Shown: one piece after another, positions 11,901 through 22,298 of the stretch | How positions within the stretch are numbered: position 1 is the stretch's first letter | Layout of the letters: the number at the start of each line of letters is the position of its first letter | Program-made: the position numbers and the translations under genes | Notes under the pieces: generated by a model | Told to the model about the DNA's origin: nothing | Databases searched by the model: none | The model's input: the letters and a program-made list of their open reading frames with translations, nothing else | Assembly (NCBI GenBank): GCA_033002965.1 | Contig: JAURVB010013223.1 | Location: forward strand, 1-64,000 | Reading direction: 5' to 3' | Source of the DNA: Piper betle | Lineage: Eukaryota; Streptophyta; Magnoliopsida; Piperales; Piperaceae | DNA length: 64,000 nucleotides

Positions 11901-14900
11901 CTATATGGCTGCATGGTTCTTCTTTTCCACGAACAGATGAGGTAAATGGATAAACAGAAATTCCACCCGTCTTCCTCCCAATTAATTGATTTAGCTGAAT
12001 AAAATCCATATCTTTGGTTCCCATCTCCAATAGGGATTGGCTGCTCATACAAAAATGAAGATTTAGAGAGCATAAAGAGACACTATTACAATCCTTGATT
12101 TGATTGTAAGAAATTTAACTTTGCTGCATGAGTTTTGTATCACAGATTTAAAAAGAAACAATCATTGATACAAAACCATTCCACCATCTCTAGCGTAACT
12201 GGGATAAAGTATTGTGGTGATAATGATGATGCCGGTGATTTAACTAATTTTATTTATTGATTTCACTTATTAGGTGTTTATCAATCTTCAGAGATGAACA
12301 AGGTTCATCAATTATCAATTATTTTGAAATAATTGCACACTCCAAAAATGCAATCAGCCAGATTTTAATTTTTTTCCGACTTTGGCTCCCTTATCTCTAC
12401 AAACTTTCTGGTAATTAGATAATTTTATTAGCTTCTCCAAGGCATAGCATAGCATTGATACAAAACCATTCCACCATCTCTAGCGTAACTGGGATAAAGT
12501 ATTGTGGTGATGATGATGATGCCGGTGATTTAACTAATTTTATTTATTGATTTCACTTATTAGGTGTTTATCAATCTTCAGAGATGCACAAGGTACATCA
12601 ATTATCAATTATTTTGAAATAATTGCACACTCCAAAAATGCATCATCAGCCAGATTTTAATTTTTTTCGACTTTGGCTCCCTTATCTCTATAAACTTTCT
12701 GGTAATTAGATAAATTTATTAGCTTCTCCAAGGCATAGCATATCACCTATTTGCACAAAACTCTCCTTGCAGCCTACAGACATACCACAATTCAATAATA
12801 TCAAGACAACCATATCACTCAGAAATATATGGATGCATAATCAAAAACTAATAGACTTCATTGTCCTGCCCTGAAGCTGGCAACCCTACATATCGAAAAG
12901 GCCTTTTAACATTACGAGAAAAGGATGAAGAATTTTAAAGAATCTGGGGGATCAGCAAGTATTAAGCGTTAGAAAGTAATATCAAGAGTACAAGTATGAT
13001 AGATTCAGAATAATAATTTTCTTTCTCCAAAGAACAGAGAAGAAGAGAACTCAAAAACACATCTAGGAAGTATGAACAGATGAAAACTGTTCCATTCAAT
13101 CTTACAACAAGCACTATTCACCAACAAAGTTCAATCCCAACGACTGTAGCCTATCCTGCAAACTCAATCTTGCATGAATATTCATATGTGGTCTAACATG
13201 CTAAAAACAAGAAACAGGGGCTCTAATGCCTCAACATTTACAACTGGTAGCTTGTCTCAAAAATGGAAGCCTTTGTTTTTACTTACGATGAGTGTTCACC
13301 TCAGTCTAAAAATAAGCACGACTCACCAGCAAAGTTCCATCAAACTCATTCTTGAGTTAATATTAATATGTAATCTAACATGCCAAAGACAATAAACAGG
13401 GGCTTTATTACCTCAATACTAACTGGTAGGTTGCCTCAAAAAGAATGAGAATTGAGAAACGTTTGCTTTTAGCCTCAATACACTGTTTCTTTTTCAGTAA
13501 AATTATGAACATGATTACTTTCTCCCCTCTTTTAGTTCCGGAAGAAAAAATTTTGCAATCAAATAATTAAAGTGAAGAAAATTGGCAAACCGTATGAGTT
13601 GCTATGTTTGGAGGAAAAGGATTGATTGAGATGGCAGGGAAATCGACCATTCTAAGGTACAAACAGAGATGAATGATTAGGTTGGCAGCTCCATGCAGCA
13701 TTGCTGGAAAATGCTATCCAAAAAATGATGAGCTTTAGGGACCCTAAAGCTTTACTCGGGGCACTCCATTTTTTAAGTGATATTAATAATCTTTATAAAA
13801 TGGTTCGACTTTAACAAAAACTAGTTTCAGGTCGGAATGTGTTCAGCTAACAGGCAGAATGCCTAGAAGAATATGAGGGATTTTGTATAAAGAAGAATTG
13901 AATGAATCTAATGTGCTGCAACAGCTTCTACATAAGTTATTTAAATTGCATAAGTAACTTTATTTACAATAATCTGACTTCCGATAAAACCAACTTACCA
14001 GAAGAGGGGACTAAAGGAAGGAGGCCTTGCTCCAACGAGTGCATATTTAGCACCACTTCAGCATAAAGAACATCATTCGTGAAAAGATCATGTCGCAAAA
14101 CTGTGACTCCGTTAATCTCTCCAACCTACAAGTACATTGATCAAATAATCATTCTGTCCACCACAGCATCCACATGGCAACAAGAGAAGACACTAAGACA
14201 TCTGGCCTACAAGCCCATACAGACCCAAATAAGCAGTCTTAATGGACCAGGCCCTTCACAGTTCCAGTATTCATGGTTATTAAGGTCCAATATAATTGAA
14301 TTACAATCCTTCAAGAGGACTGTTAATATGTGTGATCAATTGCTTGAAAGGCCACATGTATTATCAATCAAGAAAAAGTTCAGAACTCTACATACCTCTG
14401 TAGGAATACTTATAGGCTTCTTAGGAATATCATTCAATGAAAGACTAGGCACAGTCTTCAGGGCTTCTGGCGGATCTGGAGTTTCCTGCTTCAAACGGAG
14501 ATCCTTTGTGGCCCGTGCAAGCTCGGCAAGATCTTCCTCTGTCATGTTGGCTTTAACTTTTTCAAGGACCTCTTTCTCCACTGCTTCATCTTGAGAAGCT
14601 TTCTTGGGATCAGGCTGAATAATGAAAGAATGGCAAATTAATATGTACAAATAAATGATTGTTGTTTTAAATTTTATGGAAGAATTTGGACCTGCATTTC
14701 AATAGTAACTCGGTGAGGATTGTTCAAAATATACTTCTGTATTAAAGGAGAGAAGACACCTTTTGATCCCTCATTGACTATCCTAGCTTTTAGAGCCTGA
14801 AGAGGCTTCTCATATTTCAAAGGTTCAAAAGGATCCCTGTCATAGATCCACTTTCCCTGAAAAAAAAACTCGTGTAAAATGACAAGGCGTACTTCCATAG

Positions 14901-17900
14901 CTCAACAATCTCAATTGAATTAGGCAAAGTGACTTTCTTACAATGGACCTAAGCATCAGAGACAAGCCTCTGGGGAAAGATCCTGTATTGTTCTCTCTAA
15001 GAGAAAACTCAATAGTATTCATAGATGCCTCTACTGCATCAGAATCAAAACCTTCCTCTGCCAACTTTGCAAGTGTTCTCACAATGAGTTCTTCCACTTT
15101 ACCAATATCATCTTCTGAGACCCCTTTCAAGCCAATACTAAACTGAGGTTGTAGAAGTTCATCCTCAACACCACCGCCAACAATTGCATCTCCAAGACCA
15201 CTTTCTAACAAGATTCTTCGAAGTGGAGAGGCTGGAGTACCAAGGATGAGATGGTCCAAAAACCAAGAGCAAGCTCTGTCTCTAAATCTAAGGGCTTATC
15301 AGCAAGCAACCAATTGAGACAAACCATGTGCTTCTTTTTCAAATCTTCACCTTCCCCAGCTGGATACTTTTCCGTAACACGGACAGGCTCAGAGAACAGG
15401 CTTTGGGGCACAATTTTTGATTCATTAGAAGCAGAACTTGCATCAAACTGATCCAGGTAAGCTGCAGCAAAACAGGAATTTTAACTAACCCACATAAAGC
15501 TAAAAAAATGCATCCAACTCATAATTTGTAGGTTGTTTCATCCCAACAATTTACAAATAAATCTATACAAAGTATGACAATTTTGTAAAAAACACTGATG
15601 CTGTTTGATATCGTGTTATAGAAAGAAGGGAACTGAACAGGAAAGAATATACCACTTAGAAGGCGCAACCTCTCATTTGGAGCATCGTCCCCATAAAACC
15701 AAAATCTAGCATTGCTAGGATGATAATATTTCCGGTGAAAATCCTAAAATCAGTAGATGCCGTTAAGAACATAATGTACACTGGAACATAGTGAACATAT
15801 CTCTCCTATGAAAAGCCATAACATTTGCAAGTGTAAAGAAAGCAATGTAACCAATGACATATCATGCTGAAATTAAGTAAAAGAATTTGCCATGGTGTTC
15901 GACAGTGTAAAGCATTTTTTAGAGACATTCTAATTAGGGCAGCCAGAACACAAAGCCTCCCACATGTGCAAGTCTAGAAAAGGATAGGACCATAAAGGGT
16001 CTATTGTAGCAGCCTTACTCTGCATTTTTTAAGAAGCTGAGCTCAACTCCATGATTAATAGATCAGTGGCAGCAAATCTTACAAGTTGTGTCATTGCTTC
16101 ATTTCATCTGTAATTCTAATTCTTAAAATATTCAGTCTTAGTCCTAAAAGATGCATTTACATTTTATCTTCCTCTGACTCTAATTAAGAATGATATACAC
16201 AGTTGAGAATGGTAAGCTATGAGCAACAGGCTAGTCCATGGAGGTCAGAGATATATTTCTTGTAGGAGAACAACATGATTGAAAACCTAAAATTTAAGAA
16301 GCATTTAAATCAGTAGTACGACTTTTCTGTAAGACACTCCCAAAGCTGCACTAATATAATTCATGGAGTGCTATCATGCCTCATTTCAACCAAGAATCAA
16401 CAAGAAAACCAGAATATTTATATTGAGAAAAAAAACTGAATAGCAAAATTTCCTGAAACCTTGAATTCCTCAAATGTAAGTTTGGGAATAACTTTGGGGT
16501 CACCACCACTATCTACGCCATAAGTGTTATCAGGAAACAGGGCCTGCAAAAAAATATCACCAAATGACTTCGGCACTAAGAAGAAGTGACCGTCACACAT
16601 CAAGGTGCAAAAATATGTTAGAGTGACACAATCAGAAAATATATTTTTTGGGGAAGAATTGTCAAAGGGTAAGCGTTAAGGGAATTGCAAGGGTGTCCAA
16701 TTAGACTAAAGTGAATAATCCTTCAAACTTGTGATTCTTGAGAACCTGCCCAGCTGGAGCTTGGAATTCAAGCAGCACAACAAAATTTACTATAAACTTA
16801 GACATACTTGGGATAACAAAATCAATCTACTAAAGCATGGGTGCTACAACTCTTATTGGTGCACTTCATGTTAATTCATGGAGAAAAGAAACAAGCTTAC
16901 CTGCTGTGAAATTCGGCCTAATAAGTTATCGGGTTGTGAATATACACCTTTCATTTCATTGAAGACAACACCTGAGGACAGCCAAACATCAATTGGCAAA
17001 AAGTCGTAACTAAATCCAACTAGAAAGGCTAAATCAACATATAAATGCTTTAAATTGACTGTCAAACCTTTGTAAGATATTTCTTCTGAAGGGTCATTCA
17101 GCTCATAATGCCAACCCTCCTGCTGGAAAGTCTGGAAATCCTCGACACATTTTGGGAAGAAGACCGCGTCCAAGTAAACATCAACCAAATTGTAGAAATC
17201 CTAGAAAAAGAATACGATGACAGCATCAACTGACTAATTACCAAAAACCAAAGGGTAAAAATGCACTGGTATAACATAAATTGCTACCTTAGTATTCGTA
17301 GATGCAACTGGATAGCAAGTCCTATCCGGATAAGTGAATGCATTTAGAAAAGTGTGTAAGCTGCCTTTTAACAATTCTACAAAAGGTTCCTTCAATGGGT
17401 ACTTTCTCGATCCACATAAAACGCTGTGTTCAAGTATGTGCGGAATTCCAGTTGAATCATTCCTGCAAACATATAAAAGGACTAGATGAAAATATCATAA
17501 GGGCAAGTTAGATGGTGCATAAAACTCAGTAAGACTGGCATATGCTTCAATCCATGGTTTTTATTTTAACGCAGCAAACAAAAAAACACCTATTATCATC
17601 ATCATCATCGTCATCCACACAATCACAAATGATTGTCGTCAGGACCAAAAGAGAAAAATGTCTCAAATATAAAAAACTAGATTGAAAAGCAACAATAAAG
17701 GCTCCCACTAACACATATGCATAAACCAGTACTAAAATTATGCTGAGCTGCTTTGATCTTACATTGACAAAGCTGCCAAGTAGGAGTGGAGAAACAAGTT
17801 CCACCGATGTACCTAAACCAGCACTAAAATAACACTGAGATGCTTTGATTTTACATTGACAAAGCTGCCAAGTTGGAGTGGAGAAACAAGTTCTATTGAT

Positions 17901-19021
17901 GTACCTAAACCAGCACTAAAATAACCTGAGCTGCTTCGATTTTACATTGACAAAGATATCATATAGGAGTGGACAGACAATTCACTTAACGTACCTAAAA
18001 CGTTACTAAATTAAAGATGAGCTGCTTATATTTAACATTGACAAAGTTGCCACATAGGAGAGGCCAGACGAGTTCTACTAATGCACCTAAACCAGTACTG
18101 AAATAAAGCTGAGCCTCCTAGATTTTAAATTGACAGAACTGCCATATAGGAGTAGAGGGACAGGTTCTATTGATGCACCTAAACCATAACCAAAATTAAG
18201 CACAGCTGCTTTGATTTTCATTTACAAAGCTGCCGCATAGCAGCGGAGAGACAGGTTACGGAAAATAGTAAATACTGAACTTTATATCTAAAGTCTGAAA
18301 GATGACATACAATACCATCCTTCAAAACTTCCATAATCACCGTAAACAAGACAGTCCTAACGCTGCGTCTATCGAACTCATTAAGCTGAGCATATGAGTA
18401 ACACGTTAATAAAGTGATACTCAAAAAAACAAAAGCTCGACATGGGCATGGAGGCACATACGGTGGAGTTCTGAACACAACCCCGAAAACCTTGTTTTCG
18501 TCGTCGTTCGACAGCGACATGACCTCGGCACCAGTCTTCTTATGCTTATAAAGCACCGCCCTCGACTTGCACTCCCCAATCTCCTGCTCCGACACCACCT
18601 CGAACCCAAGCTGCTCCGCAACGTCATGCGACCCAACCGACTCTGCACATAATCCAACCAAAGGTACCATTTTCCTCATCGCAAAACCGACAAAGACTCG
18701 AACTTCACACCCCCAGAGCATCGGCGGAAGCTTACCCGGAGAAGAGGAGGGCTTGGGGGAGGTGGCGATGGCCCGGACGGCGAAGGAGAGCCGCCGCCGG
18801 GGAGCGGCAACGGCAGGGGCGGGGGCGGCGTGGAGCCAGTGGGAGCGGCGGCGGTGGTGGGAGAGGGAGGAGGTGGTGGGGCGGCGGCGGCGGCATGGGT
18901 GTTGGTGGTGGTGGTGGAGACGGGTGGGCAGGGGGAAGAGGCGGCGGGCGGGGCCGGCGAGGTAGAGAGAGGAGGAAGGAGAAGGGGAGGATAAGGAGCG
19001 GAGTAAGACCAGTCTCGACAT
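8926..19021 (-). CDS. PREP1: Presequence protease PreP, 19 exons, with three 1-base frame breaks
   Basis: PreP is an M16 zinc metallopeptidase of mitochondria and chloroplasts that degrades cleaved targeting peptides. Exons (minus strand): 19021-18736, 18642-18462, 17462-17288, 17200-17068, 16971-16901, 16543-16460, 15743-15653, 15461-14942, 14856-14692, 14614-14396, 14125-13999, 12040-11851, 11659-11576, 11502-11405, 10540-10280, 10045-9883, 9795-9615, 9288-9217, 9067-8926 (TAA). All introns are GT-AG and all phases agree once three missing bases are allowed for. Coding length is 3,243 nt, equal to about 1,081 codons, as in Arabidopsis PreP. Exon 1 encodes a Ser/Arg/His/Pro-rich dual transit peptide of about 90 residues. 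Exon 3 carries the inverted zinc motif HILEH (about residues 164-168). Further family blocks are FQQEGWHYELNDPSE, VVFNEMKGVYSQPDN, ASMNTIEFSLRENNTGSFPR, GRKTGGISVYP and VRVSGGAYGGFCDFD. Frame breaks lie in homopolymers at 15258-15262, 14006-14009 and 10404-10409. As written the gene cannot make full-length protein; I think sequence error is likelier than real loss. Confidence 0.95.
10404..10409 (-). other. Frame break 3 in PreP (exon 15): homopolymer one base short
   Basis: The run is six T on the plus strand (six A in the gene), just after NLTADEK. The next family block (KYVSKFLDSLP, then NEAIVIPTQ before the donor) is open in the neighbouring frame only. One more A restores it and makes the exon end in phase 0. 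Confidence 0.9.
12163..12744. repeat. Two tandem 290 bp copies inside PreP intron 11
   Basis: The stretch starting ATTGATACAAAACCATTCC at about 12163 recurs at about 12453 and runs to the repeated end GGCATAGCATA. The copies differ at only a handful of bases, so the duplication is recent. It adds about 290 bp to the largest gap between PreP exons (12041-13998). Confidence 0.85.
14006..14009 (-). other. Frame break 2 in PreP (exon 11): homopolymer one base short
   Basis: The run is four G on the plus strand (four C in the gene), where the family sequence LVPLFCQSLLEMGT needs five. Without the extra base the phase into exon 12 fails. With it, the Cys codon is split correctly across the intron. 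Confidence 0.88.
15258..15262 (-). other. Frame break 1 in PreP (exon 8): homopolymer one base short
   Basis: The run is five A on the plus strand (five T in the gene). Upstream the frame reads ...ETELALGF; downstream the family sequence DHLILGTPASPLRR continues in the next frame. One more T restores agreement with the family and with the exon phases. Confidence 0.9.
17722..18262. repeat. About six diverged tandem repeats of about 90 bp in PreP intron 2
   Basis: Units share TACCTAAACCAGTACTAAAAT, CTGAGCTGCTTTGATTTTAC, ATTGACAAAGCTGCC and TAGGAGTGGAGA. The TACCTAAA / CACCTAAA word recurs near 17810, 17902, 17991, 18082 and 18174, giving the period. Units are 75-90 percent alike by eye. The array lies between exons 2 and 3 of PreP. 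Confidence 0.85.
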
Positions 19022-19328
19022 CGCTTCCCTGCTTTTTTTCCTTTGGGTCTGGGGGAGTGATTGGCCCCAAATAAACCTCTTAGATACGCACGCTCTTGAG
19101 AGTTTTTTTTTTTTGGTAAAAAACCAAGTTTTAAATATTTATGTTTATAAATAAAAGAGAATAAAAGGCTTCTATTATAAAAAAATACTTTATAATATTA
19201 TTTAGCCGTTGAAAATAAGAAACCATTACCAGAAAGCCTTTAGTTTTAGTTGTGCAAAAAAAAATAACTAATGTAAATAAAAAAAAATAGAGATACTTGC
19301 CACCCACCAAAAGACCACCTCACGGTCA
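19022..19328 (-). promoter_or_regulatory. Remaining PreP upstream region
   Basis: This is all the non-transposon DNA between the PreP ATG (19021-19019) and the target duplication of the LTR element that starts at 19334. It is A/T-rich with T and A runs (19107-19116, 19257-19262). I see no TATA box I would defend. The proximal promoter and 5' leader must fit here or extend into the LTR. Confidence 0.5.
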
Positions 19329-19333
19329 AGCCT

Positions 19334-22281
19334 TGTAAAACCCACGTTCGAGTTAGGGTTTTATATTTAGAACCGGTCGGTTTGACCATTATTTCGAGTC
19401 GAGTCAAATTCAAAACACGTGTACTGAGCCGACGCCAGTCGCGTGTATGAGCTATTAGGGTCATGCGTACTTAAATATATGATGATAACATTATAAACAC
19501 AATAGAACAGAATGAGTTATCAGAATATATGAGAGTATGCCCTTTTTTCTTTTTATATATAGTGGATCGTAGAATTAGTTTTAGGTCGTTACCGCGTTAG
19601 GATGTGTTACGAGCAATTTGGGTGGGTGATAGTCCTAGAGCATATTATTATGATGTTTCGGTGATTGTTTTATTTTCTAGGATTTTTCCCGATTTTTCTG
19701 AATTTTTTTTGGATTTTCTACGACTTAGTTATTATTCATCACTCGAGAGGAGTCGAGTCAAGTAATTTTTACAAGTTTGCCACCCAACCATTTCTTCTCC
19801 TCCCCCGACACTTTCCCCTTCCAAACCCTAGCCGCCCCCACTGTTTGGTGCCGCCACCGCCGGCGCCGTCGTCGCCCTGCCACAGGGCATCGCCACCTAG
19901 CCCCGTCATGGCGTCGCCGTGCTGCCTTGAGCGTCACCGGCCATCGTCTGGCCTCCACGACACCGGACTGCCGTGACTAGCGCCGCGCCCGTGTCTCATT
20001 TCTGTCACCGATCGTGCCGCCGGCGATCATCGCCGCCGCGATCCAGCTATAGCCTCGACACCCTCGACCATCCAGCGACCTTCCCCGAACAGAGCAGAGG
20101 CCATTGCCGCTCAGGCTGGCCGGATCTAGCTACCCGCCACCACTGTTTTAGCCATTTTTCGGCTAGCCGCCACCTCCGTTGGCCATGTCGACATCGTAGA
20201 TGCGTCGGGCTCGCCAAGCTAGTTCCAATAGTACCCAATATGACCCCTATGCAGCCAGTAGACGCCGCTGTTGGTTGTCACCAGAAAACCACCGAAAGCT
20301 ACCAAAAACCATTGAAACCTGCTGGAAAACCGCTGAAACTTGCCTGAAAACTGGATTTGATGGAATTCGCCAGATCTTCCACGAAGCTCATCCAGTCGAA
20401 CCTGATCAACTTCGGATGTTGCCAAGAGTCGAATTTGAGCTCCGAGATGCGCAGCCGTTGTCGATTGCCGATGACATGAGGTATAATTACCTCTGAATTG
20501 ATAATTTAAACTTGATGATTGTTAGCACAGCATACTAGGGTTGATTTATAATGTGATTTATAGTGCATGGAGGATAAGTGATGAAGTGATAAATTACAAG
20601 ATGTGATTGATAGTACATGGAGGATGAGTGATCTAATGAGATAAGTAAATATGAGCATGCTAAGCGAGTATGGCGTAAAAACACAGTAAAATTGGTATAA
20701 ATAGGATTAGTTAGAATTATTTTCATACTTATGATTATTTGATTGTTGATTGATATTTATTGAGTTTGATGCATCATTTAGTTAGCAGGCGTTAGTATTT
20801 AGTTTTGATGTGTATGTACGGAGTAGGAGCTCACAGCCTAGGCGCGATGACACGCTTGGAGCTTCTACCAAGTCCGTTTAGGACTCATCTCTGCTTTACG
20901 CTCTTTTCTATTGTATGTTTATTTTATTATTTGCAGGACGGGTTAAGTGGTGTTTTATTGGATCCCACTTAACTCGGGCCATTTAACCGAACAGTTTTCT
21001 GGATTATTAAACCCTCGAGGATGAGATCCCTCGAGGATGATTTCGAAAACAAGATCCACCACAAGTTGCCTTCGGGCCTATTATATAAATCCCTACCCAG
21101 CCCTATATACATATATATAGTTTTTCGAATTTTCAGTGTGACAAGAGATGGAGAAACCGACTACACGTACCATGAGTGGATGTCGTGACAGTCAAAGCGG
21201 GCTCTGGATTAGTGCCAGTGGACTGTTCCATTCCCGAGGGATCCTGACAACTCCGCATTTGAGTTCCCCACACCCGGAGAACAAAGAGGTTTATGGATGT
21301 CCGGACTTGTGGTTCAAAGAGTACTAAAGGCGACTGCCTAAGAGTACTCGGCCTTCGTGCTCAAGGCCAAGAGAAATATGGAGGTAAGGAGAGAGCTTAG
21401 GATTCGAGACCAGAAAATGAAGTAAGAAAATGCCGAGAGCGGCATCAGCAGCAGTAGATCAGTAAGTTCGGGATGCTACCGGGTCTGCAGCCTAGTGGCT
21501 CCTCAGTAGTGCCCTTCAGAGTGTTCACGTGGAGTATATGATGTTTTCTTTTATATGAGAGTTTGCTCTCATAGCCAGCTTGTTATAGTTATTTTATTTT
21601 CCGGACCAATAACACTTGTTACTGACGTATTTTTATACTATATGTAGGTAATAATCACGAGTTGGAGGAGCCAGCTTGGACGGAAGAGCACTGTTATCGC
21701 TTGCACACATGTCAGTCGATAGAGTGGTTAATATTCTATTTATGATGCTATTATATTGTGAATGTTGTGAAATGCTAAGACATGATAGGATATGATTAAA
21801 TGCAATGATATGATGATGTGACATGATTGAATGCTAAGACACGATGACCAAATGTGAAACATGAATAGATTGCACAACAGGAGCGTGGTGGGTTGAGACC
21901 CAAGCTTCAGAGTGAGTAAACAGTATATCAGATTGTGTGAATGAAGTTGCGTGATATATAGATACATATTTGCATATATGTTTATATATAGTATTTTGAC
22001 AGGGTGACCCTAATTGCACTTGTAGGGGAAATTCTGTCTGTTTTATTTTTGAATTTTCATCGATTTTGATCGTAATTGTGATGGTGTGTAATTTATTTGC
22101 ATGTCATCCATGTAGTATCATATTAGGATTCCTTGCATTCATCCATGCATGACGAGTAATATCTTCATATTAAGACGCCGAGATTAGAACTGCGCGAGTT
22201 AGGTTCGGGTTAGCAGACCTAACTGGGGCCTGTAACATGTCGGTTCAGTTCACGAATGTGGACCAAATTTAGGGTGTTACA
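19334..22281 (+). repeat. 5' LTR (2,948 bp)
   Basis: Runs from TGTAAAACCC to GTGTTACA. It has an A/T-rich first part, the GAGTCGAGTCAAG motif near 19752-19764, a GC-rich block (19800-20210) and an ACGAGTTGGAGGAGCCAGCTTGGACGG-type block near 21658. ORFs in the GC-rich block are open in several frames at once and are shadows. Confidence 0.9.
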
Positions 22282-22285
22282 AAAT

Positions 22286-22298
22286 TGGTATCAGAGCC
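22286..22298 (+). other. Primer binding site for initiator tRNA-Met
   Basis: TGGTATCAGAGCC lies four bases after the 5' LTR. TGGTATCAGAGC is the complement of the 3' end of plant initiator tRNA-Met and primes minus-strand synthesis in most plant LTR elements. Confidence 0.9.

Noticed and set aside
18567..19070. ORFs opposite and overlapping PreP exon 1
   Set aside because: Antisense or out-of-frame shadows of the GC-rich transit-peptide exon.
19665..20496. Several 60-124 codon ORFs on both strands in the LTR GC block
   Set aside because: Repeated with frameshifts in other LTR copies (26501-27412, 28363-29129) and open in many frames; no conserved protein.
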